From the NCBI GenBank assembly GCA_030704615.1, contig CM060731.1, positions 75,930,756 to 75,994,755 of the forward strand: a stretch of DNA of 64,000 nt, read 5' to 3'. Positions within the stretch are counted from its first letter, which is position 1, and each line of letters begins with the position of its first letter. Shown one piece after another: positions 42,301 through 55,600 of the stretch. A program made the translations under genes and the position numbers. The notes under the pieces are model-generated. The model had not been told where the DNA came from and did not search any database. It saw nothing but the letters and a program-made list of their open reading frames with translations. Origin of the DNA: Takakia lepidozioides (lineage: Eukaryota; Streptophyta; Takakiopsida; Takakiales; Takakiaceae).

Positions 42301-44811
42301 CTCTGGTTTTGCATCACGGTTTGCCTCTTATAATCCGGGGAAGTGGACAAGGAGCAGCCACTCTCTAAGATAGTTCATGTGACATTGATAATGTTCATCG
42401 GAGAGGGATCATGACCTGTTAGAAGAATTATGCATGACAACACTCATGATGGAAGGAAAACATAAAATGATGGATGCAAAACCAGTAGTCAATTAGCTAA
42501 ACCTGGCTATTGAGGACCTTTCACCTACCAGTCATTAATGAAGCCTGCCAAGTGGGTAAATCAGGAGAGTTCATTCTGTTTCACGCACAAGTAAAATCTC
42601 TTAAAAAGTGCCACCCACTTCCCTCCCTCAGGTCTTATGTGAACTGCACCGATTCAAGACCAGATATTGTAGCGTCCTTTTCTGGGATTTGGAATTTGTT
42701 GCACAGCAGTGACGTCGTCTATCAGAGCCGTTATTCAATTAATTCTTGGAGTTAGGAAAATAATGTTTCTTGTTACTCTGTGCAGGTTATGGCCAGGTCA
42801 TCACCTTCAGACAAGCACACACTGGTGAAGGAACTGCGGGCGATGGGAGAGGTAGTTGCTGTTACAGGGGATGGCACTAATGACGCCCCTGCACTTCATG
42901 AAGCAGACATTGGGCTGGCTATGGGCATCGCTGGAACTGAGGTAGGGATGAATATGTTCCACTGAAACATAATTAGTATCCTTGTCCAAGAAATTCCACT
43001 GCTTAGTGTGGCTGTCTGTATGAGATTTCAGCAGCAATCCTTCTGGACTAATATCTTACATATCGTGAGAATACTGGCCTGACGCCAGGGTTGGATTGAT
43101 GGCACCAGGTGGCGAAGGAGAGTGCGGATGTGGTGATATTGGATGACAACTTTTCTACAATTGTGACTGTGGCCAAGTGGGGGCGTTCGGTATACACCAA
43201 CATCCAAAAATTTGTGCAGTTCCAGTTGACTGTTAATCTGGTGGCTCTGGTCATCAATTTCACTTCTGCTTGCATTACTGGTAAGCTTGTCTTTCTCTAA
43301 ATCATGCATGACATATAAGTGTCACTTGCTTCTGATGTGTTATCAATGTACCCTCCTCCTTCAGTACCTCAGAAATTATTTTTCTCTTAAAAGAGTGTGA
43401 ACAGTGGTGGAGTTTGACTGCCAGTTAGCATAGCATAAAATTTTAATCAAAATGGAAGTTCTAGATTGTCCTTGGACTACGGGAATGATCTTGGGAGGCA
43501 GTGGGATATGGAGATTTTCTGACATTACCGTTGTTTCCCCCACAAGTGTCTCTCTGCTTTTTGTAATACCTTGAGGCTTGGAGGGATGTCCCTGTCAATA
43601 GGTTGGATTGGGCATTGGTAGGGAGCACAAGTCACATGTAAGTACTCAGCTCTCATTATGCCAGGAGCTAAGTATCTTATGTTGCTTGCAATACAGGGGA
43701 GGCACCACTCACTGCTGTCCAGCTGCTTTGGGTGAATCTGATAATGGACACACTCGGTGCGCTGGCATTGGCGACCGAGCCTCCCTATGATCATCTGATG
43801 AAGAGACCACCTGTGGGGCGCTACGGTAACTTCATTAGCGATGTGATGTGGCGAAATATTATTGGTCAAGTCACCTATCAGTTGGCAGTTCTTAGCGTTT
43901 TGCAATACTTGGGAAAGCAAATTTTGCATCTAAGTGGTTCAAATGCAGATGAGGTGTTGAATACTATGATCTTCAATGCCTTCGTGTTCTGCCAGGTGGG
44001 CTACTCTAACTGTTCTGCCAGTTTGTGTTGTATTTTATACAAATAGAGAGGGTAAGGAGGTAGTAGCAGTGGAAGGAAAGCCTTGGGAGGTTTGCTTTGC
44101 CTAAAGGGCAAGCCATGGCCTTTCGGGTAAGCATGATGGACTGGGTGGGTTTCGAGCCTACTATAGTACTGTGGAGGGTAGTTGCTCATAGTATAAGGAT
44201 AGTGCCTAGCTAAAATTTATGAAGTATCCACATGAGATGACACTCTTCCAATAGGGAGGTGTTGTGGTGCGTGGCATGGTAATGCTGACAAGCTCTAAAG
44301 CTCTTGCCGTTAGTTGCTGAAGCATTTAGCTAAAAAAGAAAAGTCTTAGACTGTCTAGCAGGATAAAATTGGGATGTGTTTCACTGAGTTTCCTGGCAAC
44401 AATGTAATGCACAAAGGAGGATAAAGGAGCTGTCTGTATGCACCCTTCATCCACTTCAACTGGAGTAGGTAGTCCTAACCTTGGCTGATTGTTTCTCATG
44501 TACAGGTCTTCAATGAACTGAATGCACGAGAGATGGAGAAAATTAATGTCTTCCGTCATACCTTCAACAATTGGGTATTCTTGGTTGTCATTGGTTTCAC
44601 AGTTGTATTCCAGGTCATACTTGTTGAGTTTCTTGGGAAGTTCGCCAGCACTGTTCCACTGACCGCGGAGCAGTGGTTGATCACGGTTTCAATCGGAGCT
44701 GTGAGCTTAATTGTAGCCGCGATTGTCAAGTTCATACCTGTCTCGCTCATCAAGGCTGTTCATGCTAATAATGGTTATCAGCCACTTCCTGGTGGTCCAA
44801 GCAGCGTTTGA
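39380..44811 (+). CDS. ACA: Autoinhibited type IIB (P2B) Ca2+-ATPase, seven exons
   Basis: Exons: 39380-39598, 39962-40019, 40326-42262, 42786-42941, 43109-43280, 43697-43995 and 44506-44811. All introns are GT-AG with compatible phases, and the product is 1,048 aa, normal for the family. The N-terminal calmodulin-binding autoinhibitory region is in exon 1 ([20 protein letters not shown]). Exon 2 (19 codons) supplies [17 protein letters not shown]. Exon 3 carries the first membrane segments, TGES (SMTGESEPV), PEGLPLAV in M4 and the phosphorylated Asp in [10 protein letters not shown] (about residue 470), then MVTGDN. Exon 4 has [10 protein letters not shown]. Exons 5-7 encode M5-M10, including [19 protein letters not shown]. 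It pumps Ca2+ out of the cytosol at the plasma membrane or endomembranes in exchange for protons. It appears intact. Start chosen as the ATG that opens the exon with the calmodulin site. It converges with the WD40 gene. Confidence 0.95.
39769..39791. repeat. G-rich homopolymer run in ACA intron 1
   Basis: Twenty-three bases, all G except one A, within the first intron of the Ca2+-ATPase gene. It may form G-quadruplexes or be a sequencing-prone spot. Confidence 0.9.
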
Positions 44812-45982
44812 GGGTATGCTTGGACATTGTGGAGCATCCATTTTGTCCTATGCCATTAGCAGACTCCAACCAGGGCGGTTGTTTCTGTAATGTCACGTGG
44901 TGATGTGTGTCTCTCTCCCCTATGTTTTAGGAAGAAAATCTGCAGAAATGGCTAGAGCTGTTGTTTTATTGGCTTCCTCGTTATCAAGCCAGAAACATTT
45001 GACGATATCTCCAAAGCACCCAAGTGGAATGGTGCAGAGGTGGGTGGGTTTTGAACATTGGCAGACTTTGGCTTCATATGTTTTCATTCTGAGTGTAACA
45101 CTACAGGTGACTCTTCGAAGTACATCAAGTGCAGCTATCCAAATAGTGTGCTTCAATTGATTGCAGACAAGATTGCCTCCAGTTTCCATTCATGCTCTTG
45201 CATTGTAATCGTTGACCACTGTAGCAACTTTCTTTGCTTATGGCCAGTTAGGTATGCCTGTGCCCACATTGTGATGTTAGAAAAGTAGTCAAATGCAGGG
45301 TGACACTGTGTGTGACCCATCATATTTCTTCTGCACCTCTTCATCCGGAGAACAATCAAAACTATACATACCAGTGCACCTACATTTGTAACATGCATAT
45401 ATGTATCTTCTGGATGCTGCGAGGATTTAGGGTTAAAATGCTTTCGTGGGTTGTGGGTTTATCTGAGAATCCGGTAAACAAGGAACACATTCACAGAAGA
45501 GGCAATCACCCAAGAGTTGGGTAGCTGGAGGAAGGGAATCTTGCTGGCTGTGAGCGAAGTAGACCAATGTTTTCATGATCAATTAGGGCAAACTGAGGAG
45601 ATCTAGCCTCTCAAAACTCATCGGATTTCAGGTAAATCAACCCGAAAATTTCTCACATCATCCCCACCAACTCACCTTCGCCAGTTTGTAGATTCTATGG
45701 ATTCAGCCTGCAACAAAATTATAAGTGCACCCCACCTTTGGCAACCCCCCACTGAAATTGCACTACAAAGGAGCTACAAGCCAAACATCTCTGAAAATGA
45801 TCAAATACATTCCTTCATTCGTAATTGTAACACACTTGGTTACATTCCAGATACATGTAATTCAAAAATTTCTCAGCTTTGTGTGGTGTTGTAAGGGAGC
45901 TCTGGGGGTTTCTGAGAATCCCAAGAGTGTGGAGGAGCAACAGTAGCATTTGACACAAATGTTTCAGAGCTCTCAGTCACTC
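44812..45982. other. Convergent intergenic region
   Basis: This region separates the Ca2+-ATPase 3' end (plus) from the WD40 gene 3' end (minus). It should hold both 3' UTRs. I see no further gene or conserved repeat. Confidence 0.5.
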
Positions 45983-48900
45983 TCAGCGACTGGGTCGGAG
46001 TGTTAACTCCAACTGATTGAGTTTTTCATTCAGATCTGCTCCATGCACGATCTCAACTGGTTTCTTGAAACTGCTGAATAATATGGCGGCTGACTCCCCT
46101 TTCATTATTCTATCTGACACACCAGACTTCCTTCGCTCCATATGTCTCCTCAATACTGTGGGCATGGAGTTAGGGTGCTCCTTTTCATATTTACTCACAA
46201 TAGGCTTGTTCTCTGTGCCCAAGTCAAAATCGTCACTAGGGGATTCCTGTGGACTGTCTTTGTTCCCCATTTGAAGTTTGAAGAGTCCATCTTTTTCCTC
46301 CTCCTCAACGACCTTTGGTGGTTCAGGGGCCAGCCACACACGGAGGGTCAGGTCCCATGAACTGGAGAGGTACCGATTTTGTGTGCTGATGTAGACAATT
46401 GCATGAACCTGATCAGTGTGACCAGAGTACTTGCAAATCTCTTGTCCTAGGCCGATTTTGAATGCATGAATTTCGTTGTCATGCACAGTACATAGCAAGA
46501 GATTGTCGTTGGTTTCATCAATCAGAAGTGCTGTTACTGCTTGCCCCTTGTAGCACATTGAGTTTAAAGGGTTGGTAGTGACTGGGTCCCATGTGCAGAT
46601 TGTTCCTCCGTCAGATGCCGTCACCCACATCCCATCATGTGAAGCACACCACTTCACCTGCCAGGTTGAAGCACAGTTGTATAGCCTATGATGAAAATGT
46701 TTACAATGTTCAAATTGGGTACTTGTCTAGATTTGTTCTTGATTGTTACTAGACAGCACACTTGGCCTTGGACATTGGAGCTGGCCAAGTGGCTTGAGAA
46801 TGGTATGTTCAACTCAAAGATTTAGACAAGAGGGAGGTTAGAAGGAGTGGGAGATAGAGCTGGGTGTCTGCGTGTTTACCATCATAATATTTTCAAGTGG
46901 AATGCCATTGAGAGTGTACTTGACCTTCCGGTTGAACTCATTCCACACTTTGACAGTAGCGTTCCCTCCACATGTGGCGAGCTCTTCTCTGGAGCTGGAG
47001 TAGGCCATGTCCTGCATTCCAAGTCACAGATGTGTGTGACAGAAAGGCACCCGAGGAATTTAAGCGCTAGTTGCATGCAACAATCAAAGTGCGGACCCAG
47101 TAACTGGTGATGGTACGTTAGATGGCCTCACAGACAGGTATCTCAACAATCTGGCTTGGTTGAGAACTGTCAATAGACAACCACTTTCCTTCAAGGTTCC
47201 TTGTACAATCGATGACACATCCGACCTCTTAGGGAAGACACAAACCTGAAATGGGGACTCTGAACCAAACTCAACAAAGTCCATGGGTAAACGTGTTGTC
47301 ATATTCCACCAGCGCAGGCTTCGGTCTGCCGAGGCTGAGACCAGCACCTGCATTCCTCCAAGGCGTTTCTATATCAGTCCCACGATGATAAATGCCAGAG
47401 CCCAGGGGCCCAAAAACATGTAGATATCCAAATGGTGAGAGATTCCAGCTAAGATGGAAAACCTCATGCAGGTATGCTGCCCAGCATTTCTTATCCTCGT
47501 ATTAATGAAAGATCTCAACGAGGGATTAGATGTCCCAGTAGCGACTCCGGATCGCATATGAGAGAGGAGAGTGAAAAGAAACTCTTCACTCTTCAATCTA
47601 CCCTCTCTCATCTCTAGCCCAACCCGGGCAAAACCGGTCAGACGCTCCAATCTACCAGTCCCTATCCGCAGGCTGTGTGAGCCCACCATGAACAGATAGA
47701 TAGAGTTCCTGACAAGTAATTGGGCACGTAGATCACTACATCTCAGATGTCCAACTCATTCAAAAGGTATGTGCGGTACTCGTAAAATACCAGATTTTTG
47801 CAGACAGCCAGACCAACCACCATTTTGGTATGCCCCGTCAGCACATCAGGCCCTCGGCTCCTGTGGTCGGCCGCTCTCCATAAGGGTACACTTCGGTGTC
47901 CCTCCATATTCCAAAGCCTTATTTTGCCGTCTGTCGATCCTGTTGAAGAATCGCAACTCAGCTCAGCAAAAATTGTGTGCATAGGTAGTGTACAACACTT
48001 GCTCAGTGAATCAAAATATGATGATCAGGTCGTGCATGTGTCTGTTCCTGTGGAGTGAACGGAACTTAATATCGACTCCTGGAAATTGTAGAAGAAGGGA
48101 AGCTGCCAACATTAGCACTTGTACAAAGGATGTTGCCATTGTTGCTTTACCCGTTATCAGAATATCAAGACCAGGGTGATGCAGCATGCAGACAATAGAG
48201 GTCGGAGATTTCCTGGATAGTTCTGAGACGGTCCATATGTCTTTATTCTTATCTGGGTTGGGCAGCCACCTCAAGATGGCCCCATCAGAGCTGCCACTAT
48301 ACATCTCAAGCTCATCCTTGTCTGTGGGCGTTAAGACTGGCTTGCCCGTGCCATCAACTCTGAAACCAGTTTCTGAGATGGTGATTTTAGCTTTTTCTGG
48401 GTCATAAACGGAGCGTCTCTTTTCTTTACCGGGCACATCATCGGTGGTGTCTTTCTTCAGTAGACGCTCCTTGTAGGGCCGTCTGCTGGCCACCAAGAGT
48501 GCCTCAATCCAGTTTGAGTGTCCATACAGGACACGGTGAGGCAGATAGCGATCGTACCTCCAAACGATTATCTCCCGTTTAGTGGAAAGCCCAATCACTG
48601 CATCTTTACCATCTACATGAAACACCTGCTCCCCACCAGGTGTAATCGTGAGAAATCTCGCTGAACCCAACACCCTGCCCTTGAAATTGAGCAGAAGCTG
48701 GAGTTCTCAGGCTGTTATAACTTGAATCCCCAGGCGTTGATCTTGTTTTCATTTCAAGTCTCCAGGCTATGAAATGATACTTAGACAGGTCTAAGTGTTA
48801 GGTAGCAAGTTACCTTACTGAGTATAAGGCCCTGGAAGTTGCATGTGTCTGCCACCCACTCTGTTATTATAGCAGGTGCCCATGGATCAATCACTACCAC

Positions 48901-51354
48901 CGACCTGCAGTCACATGTATGTCTGCACTCTTCAGTACTGTGGAGTAAAGTTTCATCAGAACAACTTTGCGCGTTCCAGTTTGAAATATCGATGGAAGAC
49001 CTCACACGTATGCACATTTAGATGGAGAGGGCAAGAGGGCCCATGGGGGAAAGAGAGAGAGACAACCTTTCCCTTCCGGTGATCCAATAGGTTCTTGTGG
49101 AGGTGATGTAGGCGATGGAGGTGACACAGTCAGTGATCTTGGGGAAGGTATCCAGGCAGTGGCCCTCCGGGCTCCAGATACTGACAGTGCCGTCATAGGA
49201 CCCTGTGACAAGCCATTTCCCGTCTATATCAAATGCGGCTGCAGTTATCCCTCCCTGCAACCCCCATTCCAAACCTACGTCTCGTTGGACTTAACTTCAT
49301 CTTCTATTTGTCTTTGCTGCTCAAGTTTAAAGTGGCAAGACAACGGTGGGGGCAGAGTGTGGAAATATGGAGCTCAGTAGTCATTTATGTCCGTGATCCT
49401 TGTCTCTCGCCTTGTCTGTCCTTGAAAAATGTCACTAGAAGAGGGAGGAGAAGGAACAAGGGTATACCTCATGGCACTGCTTGACCTTGTGGACAGTCTC
49501 TTCAGGTCTGTCACTATCAAATATGCACATTGCTCTATCAATCCTGCACTCATACCCCATGTCAATTCTCTCCAGCAATATTCTTGAAACTGCACAGCCA
49601 TGATATGTAAGTAAAGATCTCCATGATCTGGCGAGGTAGGCACATCCTCATCCGGAAAATAGAAGTCAGGTCAGAAAAAGAAGGATGGGTTGCATGAAGG
49701 GATATACATGTAGAAAGACAGCCGAATAGCAGAGCTATTTCTAAGGCGGAGTTGAATAGCTTACCCAGTAGTGAACACTTTGCCTTTATCAGTGCAGCAT
49801 ATGGCCTGAATAGAATCATCGTGATAGCACAGACAATAGATAAATTCCAGAAATTTGACCTGCGAATATACCCATATACGAGAGATCTTTTAAGTGTTTC
49901 TATGCATTTCAGGTCATGATCCGTTCTACAGCGATCAAATTTCCTTCAACTTCACGATCGTCCACAGACACTGCTGTTGTCAAGCCTGTGCCGCTCCTTT
50001 GGAAGGGGACGAATATGAGGACGGCCTGTTGATGCACGTTCTGACTGTACTCGACTCCGCTCCTGGGCACAAGGACTATGGCCAGAAAGGGGCAGAGCTC
50101 TCTCTAATTTAATAAATCCACAAACACACGAAAACATATATGGTCCTGGAAATGAGTGCAGAAGTCTCTTACATAGCTAATGGCTTTCTTCTCCGAGTCT
50201 GTCTGCATGTAGTTGGATGAGGAGCGTAAAACTTTGAGCAGCTGTATTGCGCCCCTCCCACCTGCGATCAGTTGTCGCTGCTTCGAGTCCCATGCCAGAC
50301 AGAAGACGGGGCCTCCAAATTCCACCACCTTACAGTATCAGCGGTATATTAACAAGAATACCCTACGAAATGACCAATACATCACTGGTTTAATGCTTAC
50401 CGGATTAGACTTCCATTGCGACAGGATGCTCGAACAGATGCAATATGGTCCGAGAGCTAGTTAGTGCTTTCTAACCATGTGAACAAGCCTTAGACTGCAA
50501 GAGATCTCGAACTTTTGCAACCCATAGCTTGCGTATCACGACTAGGATTCACTGCTAAGTCTCAATATACTTGTACACCCCTGCTTGCCATAAGACTAGT
50601 CTAAGGTATGCTTGAACTACGACTGAAAGGCTCAGAGAGAAACTGGGTTCAGAGACCATGTGAGCCAGTTCAATTGCAAAATGTGTACCTGAAGCAGCTT
50701 TCCTGTCTCATTCCAAGCCAGGATGTTGCCATCAAGGGAGCAAGAGAAGAGCATCTTGACTGGCGCAGCTACATACAGCAAGTCCATCACCCAATTGGTA
50801 TGCTTCTGCTGCACCCGTAGTTGCCGTCCCGATTCGATGTCCCAGACCTTTCTCAAACCACAAACATAGGCTTCCCATTAATCAGGTCAATCATTACACC
50901 TGTAGCCTGTTACAGATTCTTGTTGTCTTTATGCAACCAGTTGCTGCTTTATCTCGGCGCCTTTGGGCTCGATCAAGAATACCAGAGCTCTATGGAAATC
51001 TTCACTACGCTACCCAATGTCCTATTGTTTCCATATTCCATGCAGCAACTGGGAATCTGCTAGAATTTGAAGACAGTAGATATGATCTCGAGAAACTATC
51101 AGGCACTAATAAATGTAGGAAGTCCTCTCATCTCTGCAACTAGTGGGAAAAGGAGCTGCGGACGCTGTGACATAGACAGATTGATAGATGGAGAGAGTAA
51201 TGACCTTGATAAGGCAATCCCTGGCTCCACTGAAGATCTCATTGCGGTCGTAATTATAGCAACAACACTGGAGAGGCAGATGGTGCGCCTCCGTAATGCA
51301 GAGTGTGGATTTCATCGACATTTCGTCTTCTCTTTCACCCAAGGTGTCCTTCAC
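45983..51354 (-). CDS. WD40-repeat protein, 12 exons, 5' end uncertain
   Basis: Minus-strand exons: 51354(or beyond)-51205, 50847-50689, 50328-50173, 49859-49765, 49543-49468, 49254-49067, 48904-48814, 48679-48151, 47939-47791, 47347-47246, 47011-46925 and 46657-45983. From 50847 they sum to 769 codons with every phase matching. WD-type blades recur: FSGARDCLIK-VWDIESG, SCSLDGNILAWNE, VTGSYDGTVSIWSPEG, YSGSSDGAILRWLPN, STDGKIRLWNMEG, SASADRSLRWWNM, GGNATVKVWNE, ASDGGTICTWDP and SSSWDLTLRVWLAP. Together they suggest two beta-propellers. The C-terminal 110 residues are charged and not repeat-like. I cannot assign a named orthologue. Such long WD40 proteins are usually scaffolds, and ciliary types survive in plants with swimming sperm. 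The first exon lacks a clear ATG or acceptor; a candidate upstream exon lies at 51,559-51,783. Confidence 0.8.
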
Positions 51355-52664
51355 TCTCCCTTCGCTCTACGCCGTTCTAGCATTGCCCACCAGAATCATC
51401 AGACCCAGAACTCCATTCTGCGAGCCCATGCACCAGCTTGAGAATGATAAATTATAGATTCTCGGGCGCAGTCTCCTCATGTGTTTATTCGCCACAACTT
51501 CCAGAGTTGCAATGCTAATCCTGGCAAGGAACCATTCAGCCTCTGATGATCTGTTGGGCTACAATCTCAACCCTCTCACCGAGAATCCAATGGGCTGTTT
51601 GAACTTGGATCGATCCCTTCTAGCTGCGATTGGTAAATACGGACCCATCATACATATAAGATCAACTTGCAGCTGACTCCTCTTCTCTTGTAAACTCCTT
51701 TGGAAGTTGGCGACCTTGACCGAGCTCACAAAGCAGAACACTCCAACCCTCTTCCTGAATTCTCCACTTTCCCTCTGGATCATCTCTGCTGGAGCGCATG
51801 GATGAGTGATGCGAAGCTCAAGAGGTGAAAGGAGCAGTGAGTCTGTTGGAGCAACGGTGGGAGATCCGGTTCGCGCGACAGGGACACCAACTCTTCACGT
51901 TCCCTTCACAACTTTGTGCTCTTCCTTAACTTACCTCTTCATATTTCCTTGTGGGCACCTTTTCATGTTCTTCTTCCTCTTCAGATCTACTCTTCATAGC
52001 ACCTCTGCAGAAATCTAGAAAGGCACTGACATCCAAGCCAGTGCAGTGTTTGGATGCTTACCACAAATTTGCTCCATTCATTGCGTTCATAGCGGGGGTT
52101 TTGCCGGAGTGCTTGTTGTAGTTTACTAGTCTAAACAGTTGTGGCAGCCACACAGACGCCTTCACTTATCAGGCATCTCAACAGAGGGCACAAGCACACT
52201 CAAATGTAAGCAGTACACACATAAGAAGATTGATGCATGCTCACCAAGACACATGAATGGAAGCTTTGGGAGTCCGCAGTTCAGGCATTAATGTCAACAT
52301 TTTGAAATAAATTTATGTCGCAGTAAAATTTTGGTAATGGAGCTAATGACAGCTATGGGGTAGCACATCCTTTCTGAAGGACAGTGCTGGCCAATTACTG
52401 GGGCCCATCCACATTGCTTCTGGATCTTGTTAGCCAAGATACTCTACAAGTAGACCCTATCACCTTACTGTGGCACATTTTACAAACATGGCCTACCAAA
52501 GTGGACAATTCCTTTGTGGGTCTGTGAGAGTAGAATTTTACAACTGAGTTAGTCACTTGCACTATTATCTCTGCAGCTAAGTATGCAACACCCTCAGACT
52601 AGAGATTGAAGTAGTATCCTACACGAATGCTCAAGCTCATAGGAACTCCGGGAAAAATGATGCC
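51355..52664. other. Interval between the WD40 and kinesin genes
   Basis: A minus-strand open frame at 51,559-51,783 ends near a donor-like GTGAGA and may be a 5' exon of the WD40 gene. The rest, to 52,664, should contain the WD40 promoter and the kinesin 3' UTR. No repeats or other genes are recognised. Confidence 0.35.
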
Positions 52665-55600
52665 TCAGTAGACCAAATGTAGCCGCCTCAACTCTGTTTG
52701 GAAGGTGCCACTGGCATTCAATGTCCGTTGAGCAAGGTTGCGGATGTCCTCTCGAGAACACTCGCGTGAGATGCGTACTAGTTCCCAGAGAGCCCCTCCT
52801 GCTACCAGGTCTTTTGCATTCACCTCTGCAGTATCAATTTTGGGTGAATCAAGTCAACACCCCTCAGCAACTGGCACAGAATCCTAATTGCATTTGAAAT
52901 TTCATTAGTAAGTGCGTTACCTAGGCAGTCCTTATGCTGACAACATCAGCCTCCTGATGCTGGAAAGGCCCAACAACGGTTGCAGGGAAACAGAATTGAT
53001 GTACAGGCAGAGCTTCCTGCACCTATACTATGGAACCTAATGACTCCATATAATAATCAAATCTCACCAGTCAAGGATCGGCCATCTATCCTGAGTCCCT
53101 TTTACATTGTTCTCGGCCATTCACAAATCCTAGCAATGCATTCCTCCGTATCTCTATATAGCCCAGGAGCAACTTTGATGACACATGAAAAAGGAGTGAG
53201 GTAGGCACACACCATGCTGTGCTAAATGGCAGAGAGCTAGTTCAATATGACGGCGGATGGGTGACGCATCATTGTTCGCATTGGCAACAATCCATGGTAG
53301 AGCTCCATCGTCGATAAGTAATGACCTCCCAGTCTTGAACCCTGGAACCACACATAAATGTGAGTTAGCCTTCCAGGTTCGAGCAAGGGGATACTATACC
53401 TGCACATTTGAAATTGCCGATAGGGAATCATGCAGCACGCTCCAGATCAATAAGAGGGACGGTATGTGAATCATATTCTCTATCCTCCTACTGCTGCTAC
53501 TAAGAAGTCACGCGGTGGTGAACTGAAAACCTTGAGCAGCTCCTCGAGATTCGCACTTTGCAAAATTAGCAATCCCCCGAGCAACTTGGGCCAGGACATC
53601 AGGATGACGTGAGCGAACCATGCCAAGCAACGCACGGATGCCACCTTCCTCCCTCAGCTTTATTTGCAACTTGTCTGGCCCACCCCCCGCAGACACACAA
53701 AGTATTGCCACTTCATCTTTCAACCCTGTTGAGATGGTAAACATCTGCATATTATGTACTCAATTTCGAGTGGTGATAATCAAACTACCTCACAGAAGAA
53801 ATTTCATGCCTGGTAAAGGTATGAAGCATAAGTTTCTGAACTGATATGATACAAACACACACTCCTATTACTTGTGTAAACCCACTATGCCACATCAAAC
53901 CATGGCTCGGTTGCCAGACATATAGACAACAACCGGCAACAGAATAAGTTCTTGCATCCATCTTAGAGAGAACTCAGGGCCCTACAGATGTCTGAAAGCA
54001 AGCACTGCTTGGAGGCTCTCAAGACCGAAAAAAATTGGGGTTCTGGCGGTATGGGACTACCATTTCCACACAAGTTTGCAATAGCGCCGGCTACCATTCG
54101 CAGTGTCTGAGGGTCCTCGGCATCATCAGCAGTCCGGGCCAGCAGGCCAATACCTCCTTGTGCCATTATCAGCTCCTGATTTGTCTCTGCTTGCACCAAC
54201 ATAACACCACAATCAGAGAGCAGTGTGGACAACCTCAACTTTTGAGGAGCAGAATATCTTCCTCCATTATGATGATTCTGCCTTCTTTTCTTTTCAAGAT
54301 TATCACAACCACCTGTAGGCTTTTTGTTTTAGTTTCATCCATCCACCCAGTTTGGTGTTAATGTTAGATGTAGCCTTGCCATCATATTATGAAGTATGAG
54401 CTTCAATCCAGCACTGCCGCTCCACCCCAATGGATGTGGCAAGTGTGTCGAACAAAAAGGGCGGTTTTGGGTAAGAGAGAATGTACTCATAAGACGTTTG
54501 CTTTGTGGCCATAGACCCCGTGCCCAGTTTGGGCAGAACAAGAGGAACAGACTAGGAGGAAGAGAGAGATTGTACTCATAAGACGTTGTTTGCCGTAGCC
54601 TTGTGGCCATTGACCCCGCGCCCAGTTTGAGCGGGAACAAAAGGGACAGAACCTACCTCTGTCAGGGGCTGAGGTTGGTAGTAAGACTTACCTCCATATA
54701 AAGAATTAATCCGGGTTTTCCAGATATCCTCTAGAAATCCCTTCACACAAGCATCAATCTGCTGTGTGTGAATTGCCCAAAAACTAGGCCTCAGGAGGGC
54801 CTGGGCTTTTGGCTCAGCCTCGAGACTTTCAAAGTTGGTAAACAGGGGTACAGGCACAATTCCCTTAATAGATTTGAAGAGAGCGTCTCTTTGGTGAGAG
54901 AACCCCGGACAGTGTATCAGAAAATGAATACTGTCTTCAGATTGCCCACACAACGGGCAATTGCACTCTCCCTTTCCTCTCTGCTTCTGTTTGCTGTTCA
55001 AAGGTAGGCTTCCTGCCCTGAGTTTAAATTTCAGTCTAGTGCCGAGAGTGGGTAGACCCTTGAGGTCATCCAAGATGTCCTCCCCCATGTCACAGACTGG
55101 AAACAAGTTCAGGGAAGTTTTCTGCCTAACTTCATTTTCATCAGACAATCTCATGGCAACAGACATGGCTGAGGACACTACAGCCTCTAAGTCAGATTTA
55201 TCCAGCAGGGTCAAGACTTGCGGATCCAGGTCCAGGTCCTTGAGGATCTCTTCTACTCTCTTCTGCCAGGACTTAGCCTGTTTGACAGGGCAGTCCTGTT
55301 TCCAAGATATAGAGTCGATTAATTTAGGATATCTGGTGTTGGGCATATGTTGCAGCTGACCCCACCATCTGACCTTGAATTCATCTCGTCGGGAGCTTAA
55401 GGACGGAATGCCAAACTCACCCCGACAGCCACATTGGCTGTTTTGGAGCATGCTGACATACACTCCTTAAGCACCCCCACTTGAATGGATTCTAGAGACT
55501 TAGCCTGGTTGGAGTTATCAACCCATATAGCAGATCCGTACTCCAAGGCAGGTCTAATAACGCGACAAAGCATGGTTTTCTTAACCTCAGAGTTGACCCC

